DNA of 64,000 bases from Prinia subflava (GCF_021018805.1 NC_086258.1:13923936-13987935); one strand, 5' to 3'; numbered from the stretch's first letter, positions 38,537 to 52,842 are shown. Notes: generated by a model not told the origin, from the letters alone. Program-made: numbers and translations.

Positions 38537-41500
38537 TCTGGAAGTGCACAAATGATGTGTTTTCCTAAACACATCTGTGTGAAGTTCTAGTGCTGCCATG
38601 TTCTAACTAATTATTTCCCTAGAAAAGGGACTGGTTTGTTTTCCCCTGATCCGGTTCTAGAACTTGGATCCACTCCTTTGTGTATCACAAATGATCTGAT
38701 CTGTTTCCAGGACACGATGAGTGATGCTCTCCTTCCTCCCTACACCAGGCTTTGCTCCTTTGGGATGATCTGAACTGTGAGACAGCAAACCCCAGGGCAA
38801 AACTGAGCTGGGACTTGGCAAATCTCAAGAGGGAAGTGAACAGAGCATTGCATGTTTTGTCTTCTAAGGCCAACATGGCCTGGTTTGAAATCCATGATCT
38901 CATGCCATCCTTGGCCAGGAAAATGGCACATCCAGGGCATGGGTTTCCAGCAGAAAATACAAGTGAGGTGATCTGATGTGACTCTATTCACCTGCCAAGA
39001 GCCCTGGCAGAAAAATAAACAGGTTCTGGGGATGAGCTGCTGCTGGAGGCAAAGCAGGAACCATTAGAAGAGCTGCCCTGACCTGTGAGGAACTGATGGT
39101 TTTGCTTTGAACTTCAGCAGATCTTAATGAACTCTTCATAATTGGCAATCCAGGGTTTTCACTGAAGATTTATTTCTCTAGAAATAAATGCAGGAGACAA
39201 ATTCAACATTGGAAACACAAATTTTGGGTCTCACAGTTGGCTGTCCAGGCCAGTGAAGGCAGTTCCAACACCACTGCAGGTCACTCTGAGTTGTATCAGG
39301 AATTAGATTTGTACATGAAGGTGCATCAGTGCTGAAGAATTTGGTTTTGTAGTTATTAAAACATGTTGATTTAATTGAGTTATTGACTTCAAGTGCAGTG
39401 AAGGCTTAAACCAGAAATAAACAGAGACAGTTTTAGTAACAGAAGAAGTTAAAAAGTGGTTGTGCTCTCCTCCTTACTCGGAGCAGTAAGGTTTTGTTTG
39501 TGCTTGACTCATTCCTGCTCTACTGCTCTTCCACTCCTTTGTTATCTGGCAGTTTTAGAGGGGATGCTGCCAAGAAGTTCATTTAAAGTCCTAAATTTTA
39601 TCTTGTAGGCAACACTTACTTCAGTTTCCTGAGAATAAATTCCATAGACAGACCCCTGAAGAAGAAAACAGGTGAACTCTTTGCCCCATAAATCAGTCAG
39701 GCTTCCTGAAGAGGCCAAAGATACAAAACTACAGATGCCTGCACAGAAACACTTCAGAAAAAGCTTCAGCCTTGAAGTTCACAGTCTTCTCCATAAGCCT
39801 CAAGCCCTCAGTCTTCCTCATGAATATTTTTAAGGGTCAACAAATCAAATATTTACTGAGTTAGATCCTGTTCATCAGTGAATCAAGACATGATGGTGCA
39901 AGAATCAGCAACAGTGAACTACTCCCAGGAAAGGCATCCCACTCTCCAATGCAGGATGGACATGAAATCCACATGTAACAAGCTTGGATAATAAAGTACA
40001 TTTTCAATAAAACTAATCCAGCTTTCCTTCTCATTACACAGACACGTGCTGTATGAACACAGAGAGGCAAGTTCCTTGGGCTGAAAGGCAGTGAGGGGTA
40101 CAAACAGAAAATATTCTCTGCACAAATTTTAGTGGGAAAAGGAGCAGAGTACAACACACAGAACAGACTTGCTCCTGCTTCTGGACTCCAGTGCTACTTT
40201 GGCTGCCAACAGTACACAAAATTTCCACTGAAGGGCAAGTCAAACCAATTTCCCTGAGGATGGAGGCATCCGAAAACTCGCTGAGGTTATTCCATTAGTG
40301 CCTACGCATTCTCTAAGCGGATGAGCAGCTTCACTTTGAATCCATGTCAAACCACAAGGACTGGCTGATAATAACATTCAATTAAAATGATTTCACCCCC
40401 CCAGAAAAAACTGGCTAACAGCTCCACCTCACCTTTTCTAGCTGGGCACAATGGGGCGATTGATGCTGCAAGGAAACGGGATAGGTTTGTGCCGAGGAGC
40501 CGCCGGGTCAGGTTTGGTGACAGTGTTTGTAGGTTTAACCTCTTACCCAAATCTCCGAGATGAAAAAGCCACTTCTGCTCAGCACACAACTGTGAGAAAG
40601 TCAGAGCTAGAGCTGGCAAACACCGAGCTGAGCTAATTAGACAGGTGTTTTGAAAAACCCCAAGCTTCACGCTCGACGCGCATTTGGACCTTTTGATGTT
40701 GTATCTGGTGCTGTTTCACACCACTGGGGCTCCAGAGAAAGGCAGGAGCTGCTCCCCTGCTCAGCTCTGGGGTGAGTTTGCCATCTGATCTGCTGGATAC
40801 ACAGATAAAAGTCACCGCAGACTTTTTTTCCCTTTTCAAGTGCAGCCCTTAACTTGGAAAGTTTCTTTTATTCGCAGCTCCGCTGACGTAAGGAAGTGGC
40901 AGGAACATGGCAGCTTTGGCTGCTTTCCTTTTGTAGCTCTTTGTAAGTAATCTTTTAATGCTAACAAAACAATAGGTATTTTCATTTTGGATGGAAAAAA
41001 CATTCCATTTTATAGAAAATTAAACCAATGCCTTTCAAAAAGTCTAAGAGTGCAACTGGCCACTTGATTCTTCTCCTACCCTGCCTTTAAATATTGGTAA
41101 ATAGTTACCATGCACAGGCATCAGATTCTCCAGGTTTCTCTTGTTACACTTAAGAAAAGCCCAACTATTAGGAAAATCGTGAAGTTTAACAAAGATATTT
41201 CTATTTCCCTGTGATCTGCCATTCAAAAGTGTTAGCCAGCCATTTTTTAAAAAACACTCTTGATATTTGATCTTCTTGAGTTTCAGTTACATATAAAGCT
41301 GGAGAGCCAGCAGAAAATTCTAAGTGGAATCTGAAGATTTCTAAAGTCAACACTCATTTTGGCAGCAGCATTTTAATGCACAAAGCTGAAATCCTCAGTG
41401 ACTCTCTCCTGCTGATACCCCTGGAGCAGCCAGCACAAAACCAAAAGCAACCTACAGCAGAACATACGAAAAAAAAAAGGATGTGGACACAAACACTGGA

Positions 41501-44500
41501 AGTGGTGTGGGCACAACGGGATCAGCCAGGGCAACCTGGTGCTGCTCCAGCTCGCCCCTGGGACGAGCCACGGCGCAAGAGAGATGTCTCAGGGAAAAGA
41601 GATGTTGATAACAAAGCAGATCCACATCCCCAAAGCCCTGCTTGCCAAACCCTGCAGCTCTCCTTGCTGTGCCAGCCTTTAAAACCCCTCAGTGAGGAGT
41701 TATGAGCGTTTGTGGCCCGCGGAAGGTTTGCTTTGAAGGCGTCGCTCTCCCCAGCACCCTTTTGCTGGTGGGACCCGTGGCTCACACAGATTGTGTTTCC
41801 ACCTCCACGGCTGCAGGAGCCCTGCAGCCAAGGCTGTTCCAGGAGCAGGGAAGGAGGCTGCGTTCCAGGAACTCACTGGAACTGGAACAAAGCACAGCCC
41901 TTGGAAAGCCTACACAGCCCTGTGCACAGACTGTTTTACAGATGCCCTGTCTTTGGACGGCTTTAGACACTTGTTTTTATCTTTATCTTTTTTTTTTTTT
42001 TCCTCTCTCTCCAGTAAAGTCTCAGACTTTAGAGCACAGGCTCTTCCTCCCGGGCATTCTGCCTCCTAACTCCTGGGTATCTCCCCAGCTCTGTCTTTTT
42101 TAAGCACCACTTTCTCCTCCACATAAAAGTCCTTCTGCTCTTTGGAGAGAAAAACGCCTTTGAAATGCAGCAGTAAACTCTGAGCATCACAGCAGCCTTG
42201 AAAAAGCTGATTTCCATTTTCTTATAACATAGTTCTAAACCTTGTCTGCCCTTCTTTACAAACTGTGTGGGCATACATCAGTATTACTCAACACTTACTA
42301 ATAAGACAATTTTGTCTGCACCTTTTTGATTACCCAGGACCCCTCTCAGTGCTCTTACTCCTGTCTTGTCAATTAAAAGCAGTGAATTTTATAGCTGGTT
42401 TTGAATTTTTCCCCCATTTATCCAGTGCAAAACTAGCATAGTCCACATTATTAAAAGCAAGACAGTTTAACTGTATACGACTTGATATTTTATTCTGTAT
42501 TTATAGAATGTTTAACTCCATAATTTGGAGACAGGTGGAATCCCTTCTGGGGCTAACAAGGAATAAAAAGGACTTCAAGCAGCAAAGTACCTTCTGGAGG
42601 GAAAATAAAACATTGAGGACAACAATGATAATGTAGAAAAAAGTAAAAATACCAACTTTTAAACCTGTCAGAAAAATCTGGACTGCAGTTCAGAGGAAAA
42701 GGCAGGCACTAGCTCTAGTCTTTTATAAAACCTGTAAGTCTGATTTTGCTGTTGGCCATGGTAAGTTCTTCAATGTGTTGAGACATGAAAAGTCAAGAAA
42801 AATACCAGAGTGCAAAGTTTGCTGCAGGAAAAAACAAGATGACTCAATTCTTTGTCTCACAAAGCATGTCAAAGATATTATAAAGTACTTACAGATGCTC
42901 AGCCACTCGGATTGCCTGGCTGGCCAAACATCTGAAACCCTGTAATTCTGAAGAGAAGGTACTATGCTTCAGACAATGAAATAATTTCTGTGGCAAAAGA
43001 AGAAGAGAGATGGTTTTGAAAGGAAGAGTTTTTTAAAATCAGAATTTCAGGTGTGATCAATAAGTATCTAAGCTTAACATGAAAGTCAGCTTATTTTAAT
43101 TTATAATGAATGTGTCAATACAGGCTGTTAAAGATAAACCAGGTAATGAATCACGAGACAGAGAAGAATCCTCATTTCTCCAACAGACAGAATTAGAGTG
43201 AAACTACAATTTACATCAACAAAGACTGAAAAACAGATCCCTCAGAGTTTGGACCCCATGAAACAGAAACCAAAGCCATAAAAGACCTGCAGATTTAATT
43301 TACCTATTCTTTTGGAAGACATGACTTCCTCTTCTGATCAAACAGAATATAGGAAGTTATGAGCAAGATAAAGTCATTTGCCTGGGAAATTTTAAGGTTT
43401 GCTGTCCAATGCTAAAGCACCAGTGCTGGTGCCCTGTAATTCCCTGCTAATAAAAGACAGAGTTATGAGTGTTATTACAGGCTAAAGTCAGTGACAAAGA
43501 CATAAAGATCCATGAAAAAGCACTCCATGTATTTAACATCGAGATGGTCCCTTACAAGTCTTTCTCTCACCATGCCAAATGGTTTATCATGGTAATGTTT
43601 AGGCACAAAGGCAATTAGAAGGATTTGGGGTCCCTCTGGAGAACTTTGTGACACGCACATCTCCCGGGCTCTGCGGTGACTGACAGCTTCTGGCACGGCT
43701 GTGGCCACAGAGCCACCACCAACAGCGGGGCACGTTCTCACCAGATGTCTTACAAGACACCAGCCAGAGCCAACAGTGAAATGCTGACCTCCTTTTTAAA
43801 GGCATTGCTGGCTCAAAAAAAAAAAAAACCCAACAAAAAAACCCCTTCATCCAAGAAAATGCAACGAAACACTTCAAAAAATCTTATCCATCATGTGGGT
43901 CTGCTGACAAAGTTTGTTCTGAGCTAGTGGTTGAGGTTGTAGGGTTAATTCTGCCACCTCAGTGTATCCTGAGGAATAAAGCAAATCTAGACTCCCTTAA
44001 AAAAAAGCCCTTGACACAATATATGTCTTTACCCTAAGTTTTAGATTGTCATTTAGAGTTTATACTAAGCTTTCAGGGGGTTTTCCCCCTAATAAATGTC
44101 CTCTGTGCTATCATTTACACAAGGTCACAGCCCTCTGAACCACAGCCTTCATTTCCACTTCTGCCACAAACCTTGGGTAAAGCCAAGGCTTTGCCCTCCT
44201 CTGTCTCCCTTCTAAAACAGGACTAAAAATGCCTCTTTTCCACATCAGGGCAGCTCAGGTTGGGTGCTCTCAGATGCCTCTCCTCCCTTAATAAGAAGTA
44301 ATTAAGGGCATTTAAACCACTTAGATTTACCTCTGCTTGGGATTTTTAAACCAATAAACTACAATTATTTATTTCTTACCAACTCCAACCCTGGCTTTGG
44401 CAGTGTGCAATGCTGGTGTTCCAAAAGGTGTTTTGAGGACAAAAAACTAAATACCTCTGCAGGGCAGCAGTCACTCAGTTAATGTTCCCAGAGACCTAAT

Positions 44501-45741
44501 GTGCTTTTCCTTTTAATAAAAAATATTATTCGTAGTTACCAGAGGAATTTGCTAATAAACAGGGCTGATGATGAAATAAAACTGCAAGCAAAATTAGCTT
44601 GTGCATCAAAGTTTTTAAAACACAGGTTTTTTGATAGAGATACTGTTATTTTTTATAGTTGCACAGAGGAAATTCACTGTGTTGATAAAACCCTCAGTAC
44701 TTTACAGACGAAAAGATCCTTTGGCTCCAAGATGCAGCAGCATTTAACAAATATAGGATGTCAGGAATACTCCATGCCCACAAAGGCCCAGACAATTTAA
44801 ACCCCAAAATATTTCCCTTTGTTCTGCTCTGGCTATAAAACACTTTGACTTTTTTCCCCCCTCTCAACATTTTTAAACATAACAAAGAAAAACAACTGTT
44901 TCAAAATTTTTCACATGAAGGGGAACATTATTATAGGCCATTCTTTCCTAGAAATCTTTTAAGTCTTATTTATTAACAGAATTAATCTGATCATAAGCTG
45001 GCTGACATACAGAGTGTTGAAATATGTCATCTTCCAACCATGCTTTGCTAACGAAATTTTGGTGTTAATTCAGGGATTTAACAGAATCCTAGAATCTGTA
45101 ACAGGAATCAAACAACAATTGTGGTTCATCTGGCAAAAAAAAGCATCATTTTGCCCCTTTTCTGTTGTGGGTTTGTCACTGTATGCTCTCCATCATCCAT
45201 TTCTTTCCAGAATCTACTTTTTGATGTGGAGTCCCCACTTGGCCATCAACTTCAGCATTAAAATGCTCTGAACATGTTTTGCAGTTCCAATCCCAGGAAA
45301 CATTTTGCACTTTCAATCCCGGGATCCAAAAGGATCTCATAAAAAACTAAACAACTAAGCCTAAACAGCCCAGGCTGGGATTTCATAAATAACCTCAAGG
45401 TATCTTCATGATGCCACCAACTTCTAGTTCTGCCCAGTCCAGTAACCAAAAGCAGCAGAGGAGTTTGGTAAACGCTCTGGCCATTGGAATGATCAAGCTC
45501 CAGGCTGCTGTGGGCAGATCACTACAAGGATGCAAGAAACTAATTAAAAAATTAGTTTATCCCACACTTCAGTGGCCAGGGAAGATCCTGCAGAGACATT
45601 CCCAGTTCTCCTTTACTGGGGAGCTGCAATCCCAGCCTGAAGCATCACAAAGGGGCACCAGACATGGCACTTCAGGCAGATTTTCCAAACATCTGCTGGG
45701 CATTAACACAGCCCTGCTCCAGCTGAGGCACAGACCAGGGG

Positions 45742-46986
45742 AGCTCTGCTCCCTGTCCCCCCAGCCCCAGCTCAATGTCCCCGTGCTCTGCTCCTTGTCC
45801 CCTCAGCCCCAGCTCAATGTCCCCGTGCTCTGCTCCCTGTCCCCCCAGCCCCAGCTCAGTGTCCCCGTGCTCTGCTCCTTGTCCCCTCAGCCCCAGCTCA
45901 GTGTCCCTGGGCTCTGCTCCCTGTCCCCTCAGCCCCAGCTCAATGTCCCCGTGCTCTGCTCCCTGTCCCCCCAGCCCCAGCTCAGTGTCCCCGTGCTCTG
46001 CTCCTTGTCCCCTCAGCCCCAGCTCAGTGTCCCTGGGCTCTGCTCCCTGTCCCCTCAGCCCCAGCTCAGTGTCCCCGTGCTCTGCTCCCTGTCCCCTCAG
46101 CCCCAGCTCAGTGTCCCTGGGCTCTGCTCCCTGTCCCCTCAGCCCCAGCTCAGTGTCCCTGGGCTCTGCTCCTTGTCCCCTCAGCCCCAGCTCAGTGTCC
46201 CTGGGCTCTGCTCCTTGTCCCCTCAGCCCCAGCTCAGTGTCCCCGTGCTCTGCTCCCTGTCCCCCCAGCCCCAGCTCAGTGTCCCTGGGCTCCCTGTCCC
46301 CTCAGCCCCAGCTCAGTGTCCCTGGGCTCCCTGTCCCCCCAGCCCCAGCTCAATGTCCCCGTGCTCTGCTCCCTGTCCCCTCAGCCCCAGCTCAGTGTCC
46401 CTGGGCTCTGCTCCCTGTCCCCTCAGCCCCAGCTCAGTGTCCCTGTGCTCTGCTCCCTGTCCCCTCAGCCCCAGCTCAGTGTCCCTGGGCTCTGCTCCCT
46501 GTCCCCTCAGCCCCAGCTCAGTGTCCCTGTGCTCTGCTCCCTGTCCCCTCAGCCCCAGCTCAGTGTCCCTGGGCTCCCTGTCCCCTCAGCCCCAGCTCAG
46601 TGTCCCTGGGCTCCCTGTCCCCTCAGCCCCAGCTCAGTGTCCCTGGGCTCCCTGTCCCCCCAGCCCCAGCTCTGTGTCCCTGGGCTCCCTGTCCCCTCAG
46701 CCCCAGCTCAGTGTCCCCGTGCTCTGCTCCCTGTCCCCTCAGCCCCAGCTCAGTGTCCCTGGGCTCCCTGTCCCCTCAGCCCCAGCTCAGTGTCCCTGGG
46801 CTCTGCTCCTTGTCCCCTCAGCCCCAGCTCAGTGTCCCTGGGCTCTGCTCCCTGTCCCCTCAGCCCCAGCTCAGTGTCCCTGGGCTCCCTGTCCCCTCAG
46901 CCCCAGCTCTGTCCCTGGGCTCCCTGTCCCCTCAGCCCCAGCTCAGTGTCCCTGGGCTCTGCTCCCTGTCCCCTCAGCCCCAGCTT
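45742..46986. repeat. C-rich minisatellite, 42/37-bp units, about 30 copies
   Basis: The unit reads CCCCAGCTCAGTGTCCCTGG then GCTCTGCTCCCTGTCCCCTCAG. A 37-bp variant lacks five bases of CTGCT, and Ser/Asn- and Leu/Val-type substitutions recur in blocks, showing higher-order amplification. All three plus frames are open, so long Pro/Ser/Leu-rich ORFs (45408-47018, 45775-47040, 46316-46990) arise without any sign of a gene. The minus strand carries regularly spaced GGG/GGGG runs, so the intron RNA of the minus-strand gene could form G-quadruplexes. Length variation between individuals is expected. Confidence 0.97.
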
Positions 46987-49017
46987 TTAGCTTGTCAAAA
47001 GAAGAAAACCGTTCTTGAAAGTTTCATTTATTCTTTTTGACTAATATTTAAGATGCTACCTTAAAAAATATTGAGTTGAAGGAGATGGATGCAATTGTGC
47101 AATAATAACAAATCAGAAATCTTTTACTAGCAAAGAGAGTCAGGAATTTGAATTAACATCAATATCATGTATTATGGCATCCACATCTGGATATCACTTT
47201 ACTGCCTAAATCCAAAACTTCTCTGAGAGCCAGTTGGTTTCTGTAAAAAATGTATTTCTCCCTTTGAAAGGAAATAATAATTGGAAGGTCCTACAGGAAG
47301 CCACCCAATACCAATAGAGGAAATTGCAATCTGTTCCTCAATGTTAGTTTAAATCAATGTTATATTTAGTAAAGCTGTTTTTTAATGATAGTATTTTCAA
47401 TAGCTTTTACTACACTGAGTCTCCTCAAAGGCTTACATTATATTAAGAATTGCTTTGTTTGTAGAATGTTTCTTTAATCATCCCTCAAGGTCTTCAGCTT
47501 ACCCTAGGTTAGATGTTGTTCCCCATCTCCAGGACATCCAGGATTCCATTTTCACCAAAACCCTTTTTTGGCTTCTTTTTTTTTGCCCCAGGATAATAAA
47601 AAGCAAAGTATTTCTGCATATGCTTGCCTAGAAATATGTGTGGTTCTTAAAAATAAGAAGTGATCAAATATTAAAACCACCTTTTTCTGTTTCCAGAAGT
47701 ATACACAGCATTTTAGCTTCCTAGGAATTTTCTGCTTGGGTATCTGGATTTCAGTAAATTTCCATTAAATCAGTGGTTTCAAAGGAAGATTTTTTTTTTT
47801 TTAAGTACAGTATTAATGATATTAAACAAAATTCAAGAACTCCAAGCAAAACAGCTCCTCCAATTTCTTCTCCAAGCTGACAAAGTCTTTTAAAACTCCC
47901 AGCACCAGTGCTAAAAAATCCCTGGGACACTGCTCAGAAATCCTGTGCAGAATTTCTCTGTGGTTTTTAAGGATTTCATTACACTGTGAGGTAATAACAC
48001 CAAAATGAACTTTATAATAGATTTACATACAGAAGGGTTTCATACCACCTACAGTAATTAGTGCTCAAAAATTGATGTTGCCAACAGCTGAATTATTCCA
48101 TTGAGTGTAATTTAAGAGAATCCAGAAATTCAAGAGTGGAGTTTGCACCAGAAGAAAAATGCTGCTTAAGAGTCTAAACCATATAATTCAAGAAGGCACC
48201 ATGATAACTTGAATTACAGTGCATTTCTGACTGGGAGATGATTCCACTGTCCACTGGGGTTTCTGCAGATCTTGGTGGCCACTGGAAAAGTGAACTACAA
48301 CCAGTCCACATTCCTAAGTGGTAAAAATTCACCTGTACCTGAAAATAATGTGATTTACCTGTGTTCTATTTGCAGAGCCTGGTGATAAAATAACTGTGGT
48401 AGGTTATTCTGTCTGCATAACAGATTAGAGCCAATACTTTTATAGTTAAAACGATAAAGACCAAAGAATGGAATTCTGATGCATAATATTTATAAAACAA
48501 AATATGTATACATCTGTATTAAAAAAATATATAAAACTACAGATAAATACTTTATTCCTTTAACAGTCAGCACAGACTTTGCTTGTGGAAACTAAGGACA
48601 AACTTTCCCTTAATGCAGCCTTAGACATGGAAGTTGGGAAGGTTTGTGAACACCAGGCTGCAGAGCTGCTGCTGCCTCACTCTCCTGTTTTTCACCCTTC
48701 CTCTCTTTCAGCCCCTCAAGGCACAGCACAAAGATGCTGAAAATACACTAAAACATCAGGGCAAATACAAAAGGAAAGAGAACAGGAAAGATTCAAGTAT
48801 TTGACTGACGTGGATGGATTAGATTTGCCAAATGCAGGCGTTTTATGCAGGCACAGGATCAGCCAGAGGAAAGGGAGCCTGAGTCATCAGCTCCATCAAA
48901 GGCAAGGGCTGGGGATGTCTGGGTGAGCTCTGTGTGAACAGGACCCATCCCTGCATTCAGAACTTTTAATTACCCTTGCCCAGGCAGCAGCAGCAGCCAC
49001 TGAAATCCCCAGATTAC

Positions 49018-49164
49018 CTTGACTGTTCTGTCATTGTCTATCTTCAGCTGCTGCTTCTCAGCTTCCAACTTCTGTGCAACTTCCTGGAGCTGCTCCTGCG
49101 CCTCAAGCTGCTGCTGGCTGTTCTCTGTCAGGAAGGAAATGGTTGTCTTCAGCTCAGCTATCTC
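49018..49164 (-). CDS. Internal exon, coiled-coil protein (49 codons)
   Basis: This is the best-supported exon in the window. A minus-strand tract TGCTTTCTTTTCAG gives a strong acceptor and AAG|GTAATC a good donor. The exon is 147 nt, phase 0 to phase 0. It starts EIAELKTTISFLTENSQQQ and ends QQLKIDNDRTVK. Hydrophobic residues at 3-4 spacing (I, L, I, L and so on), abundant Glu, Gln and Lys, and absence of Pro and Gly fit an uninterrupted coiled coil. The open frame runs through both splice sites into the introns, so the boundaries rest on the splice signals. The following intron, to 25251, is about 23.8 kb. The family is not identified. Confidence 0.9.
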
Positions 49165-52100
49165 CTGAAAAGAAAGCAGCACGTTAAAGCTCCCCTCAAT
49201 AAAAGACATGAATTTTGCATGGTTTTTTATATAAACATGGCACTGGCAAGCTCTGCTGTGCGAGCTGGATGTTTGAAATTAGCTCACTGCACACTGGCAG
49301 GGCATGGAAATCCATGCAGAGAAAAGGAATAGAGCAAGGCTGTAAATGACAAGAATCGCTGAACACAAACTATTTGGAAGTGTTTTCCACTGTGGCATTC
49401 CAAAATATTTACTCATGACAACAAAGCACATCTGTGATCTTCAAACTGGAGCCTGTTCCCCGTCTTGCACCGCTCTGAAGGCGGGAGTGAGGGTTTACAT
49501 TGGGATGCTGCTGCTCCTTTTCCAGGGGGATATTTTACAGCTTGATACTGCTGAGAGGAAAAAAAACCCACATTCACACTCTGGACTGAAATTGAAACCT
49601 GACAGTGAAATTTCTGAGCTGCTGAAAGGAGCAGATTTTGCTGAGCAATACAGTGACTCCACATCCAGGACCTTCACCTAGACCTTTGAGGTGATTCACT
49701 TGTCATTTGTTGAATTGTATTTGTTTTACCTTTTTCATCACTGGGGAAAGTCATAACTAACCCTGATCCTTTAGGCATATTTACAGAATTTTATACTGAC
49801 ATGTCATCACCCAGCAAAGCGCTTAAACATGTGGGAGAGTCACTGACTTTAATGTATATATTCAAGCTTAAGGTTAAGCTGCTGTAGCAGCATATTATAG
49901 AATAATTCTAAAAGCATTTGAGCACACAGGCAGTTCAGGGAGAGACTACCAGAGTGCTTAGACTCTACCAGGCCTCCTCACGGGCAGAGATACTTTTTTC
50001 TATATTAATTACATGGTTATTTAGGGAAAAAAAAAGTTTATAAACCTATAATAATAGGCCAGGACTAGTGTAAGAAGAACTGTGCTAGAAATGAAGGTAC
50101 TAAAACCACTGGGAAAGGGGAAAAAAGCTTGATTAAAACCCTTTAATAAATTTACTTCTCTTTACCTACCTGAAAAGCCCAGGAAGTAACACAGATTATG
50201 CGTAAAACCTACCTTTGTATTTCTGTATTGCTTTTCTAAAAAAAATTTATTTCAAAAGATAATACCCATCAAAAGGAAGGGATTTTGAGACCAATATGCC
50301 AAAATTTAGAGATTATCTGGATAGGGTGCAACTCTTTAGCCAGGATTAAGCAGAGTCTCTGGCTTTGCAGTTCAGGTAATTGTTTAGAAGACAGATAATT
50401 TACAAAAATGAGGTTTTACCAGGTGTGTAACGTACAGGATAAAGCAAAAGAAAGCAATGGATCATATAAATTAACAACTTGAACCCCTGCAGAACTACAG
50501 CACCTTGAGCATGTCCTGTTCTGTCATTTTAAAGAAGAAAACAAAGTAGCAAACTCCTCAGTATAACACAAACCTGAGATTTTAAGCTTTTACTGGGCTG
50601 AGACTCTGGTCTAGCACAGAAGTTCTGAAATGCAGGCAAGGAAATTTCAGCAGGAATTGATGAAGAAAGATCTGCTTTGTGCAGTGCTTTTCTGAGCAAA
50701 AATTTCTATTTACTCTGTATAAACTTCAGAGGAAATTTCTTGAAATATCTTCTCTGTGTGGGTGTTAAAAGTGAATGTTCCAGAGGCCACAGAGAGTAAG
50801 ATTGGACAGATGTTGTCAGCAAGGCGACCACAAGAAAAGTTGAGATCAACCAATTATTAACAGTGAGCTACAAAAAAAACCCCAAACCCAACCATGTCCA
50901 AGTAACTTGGGGGATTTGATTTAAATCCACACAAGTAAAGATATTCAGACATCAGGGTGAAGCTGTTTTATTGAGCCAAACAGCCCTGACAGATGATGGA
51001 TGTGTTGTGTCTGCCCCAGAAAGTGCTGAGGAATCGGGTCCAGCTCTCCCCAGTAAAATGTCCCAGCTACAGCAAAGCCACCTTAATAATACAAAACATG
51101 TCCCCAAATCTTGAGACTGTTCTGCAGGCCAATAAATGTCAGTCTGACAAAATTTATTATGACATTTAGGTTAAAGAGTTCTTACCTTGCCCTACACTAC
51201 CTACATGTTCCTGCTGCAACAATTAAAGCAATTTCCCTCATCCCTTGCTTAAAAATTCAGAAATGGCTCAATTATTCCAACTGTCTTTAACAAATGGACC
51301 AGGAACCATTTTTGTGTTGACATTGGATTGTGTCTGGCATGGAGAGGCTGCCTTGACTCCACTCACATGTGGGTGACAATGACAAAAGGTAAAATACAGG
51401 TAGCAGTGGAAGGGATCTCTTCCTTCAGGTCTGATATGAATTAAATGTTACTTTGTCAGCTTTAACCATTTCCTCGTTTTCAGGTTCAGATGGAAATATT
51501 AAAAAAATAAGAAGGTGTTTTTTTTGCTGTGTCTTTCTTTCTTTATAAATAAAGCTCTCAAAATTTATTAAATTATTGATTTAAAATTACTGGAAAGGTA
51601 ATTAGGAAAGAGAATATTCTCTCTGATTTACCACAGAATCATGGAACTGGTGAGGCTGGAATGGATCAGTTTAGAGAAGATTCACCCAGAGCTGCTTGCT
51701 CAGGATCAGCCCAGTCAGTTTTTAAGTATCTCCAAGGATGGAGATTCTACAAGCTCTCTCTGCAAATAAATGTGTAAAAATACAGGCTAGATTTTAGAAA
51801 TGGAATATAAGACATATTTAACAATGATTCTGATAAAGCAGTGTGAAAAACTGACAGCCAATAAATGTCACCAAAGCAACTGAAGTCACAATTTTGGAAG
51901 AGTGTTACAGAGAATAAGACTCAAGGGAACTGAAAAGCTGAAATCAAATTTTAAATATTTTGAAGTGTTGGTAAAAGAGTAAAATTTGTAATTTGTTGTT
52001 ATTGTCTCACTGATCACTTCTTTCTAGTTTAGAGGCTGCTAAACCCTTCTTTGTAGTGTTTTTGTTGATTTTTAAAGACTTTTATTGGACTATTGGTGCA

Positions 52101-52842
52101 AACACACTTTGCAGTGCAAGGCAGACATTCTGCTGGCTGGGAGCAATGAGGAGAATGACACCTCCACACAAATCCTGTGGCAATTTTCCTGTTATGAAAA
52201 GCTCACCTTCTGGTTGCATCTCCATCATTTCTCACACTTCAGTACTACCTGTCAGTCAAACTGAAAGCTGAAGTATGTAAAAACCATCCAGCTTTACCAT
52301 TTTTAAGTATATATGTAAATTCAACACTCATTTTCATCTTTTGAGTTCTCTGAAGACCAAAAACTCAAGTCAAAACCAGTCTGCCTGCAGGACACTGACA
52401 TTCCTCAAGCTGCTGTTTTGGGCAGAAACGCAGAACTGGTGGGGGGATCAATGATAAAGATGAAGAAATCTCGGGTGACACTGCCTTTAACATGAAATGC
52501 AAGTCCTGGCTGTGCAACTGATTCTGTGAGATGGGCTGGCTGATGGAGCACCTCACCTTCCTTCCCACTGGCTGAAGGAGGATTTGGTCCTCTGGAGTCC
52601 TCAGGAGATGACGATGGAGATGAAAAAGATGAAATTCAGAACTCAAAAAAACCCCCACCTGTATTTTCCAGCTTAATGCTCTGTGGTTTTTTAGTTCAAA
52701 TCAGCAAGAAGATGCAGGATGTTTGCTTTGGTAACGGGCTATGACCTTCTCGTGCTTGCCAACACCAGAAGCAACTCAACTTTTCACCAAGCTCCCACGT
52801 GGAACAGGTTCACCTGCGCTCCCCTGCCTGCCGGCCACCTAC
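49165..52842 (-). other. Intron (3.7 kb)
   Basis: AT-rich unique sequence between two strong exons, with one antisense CR1 fragment near 51.7 kb. A 43-nt exon-like segment at about 52557-52599 minus has a pyrimidine-rich acceptor and an AAG|GTGAGG donor but would shift the frame, so it is not called. Confidence 0.75.
51631..51757 (-). mobile_element. CR1 LINE 3' fragment, antisense, diverged
   Basis: CCACAGAATCATGGAACTGG, TGAGGCTGGAATGGATCAGT and, further on, CCAAGGATGGAGATTCTACA match antisense CR1 with more divergence than the other copies. Confidence 0.75.

Larger units (their letters stand above)
25252..49017 (-). other. Largest intron (23.8 kb)
   Basis: It separates the exons at 49018-49164 and 25162-25251. 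It holds a CR1 split by an LTR (26.5-27.2 kb), a 22-bp minisatellite (30.0 kb), CR1 fragments at 33.4 and 38.5 kb, a duplicated element (32.15 and 36.74 kb), a 40-bp repeat (34.9 kb) and a 42-bp minisatellite (45.7-47.0 kb). The remainder is AT-rich unique DNA. Small unrecognised exons could be hidden here; the best weak one is near 37890-37960 minus. Confidence 0.75.

Noticed and set aside
45408..47018. 536-codon plus-strand ORF, Pro/Ser/Leu-rich
   Set aside because: It is almost entirely the 42-bp minisatellite, which is open in all three forward frames. The 110-codon lead-in has no coding signature.
52557..52599. 43-nt exon-like segment, minus strand
   Set aside because: Good acceptor tract and AAG|GTGAGG donor, but insertion between two phase-0 exons would shift the frame.
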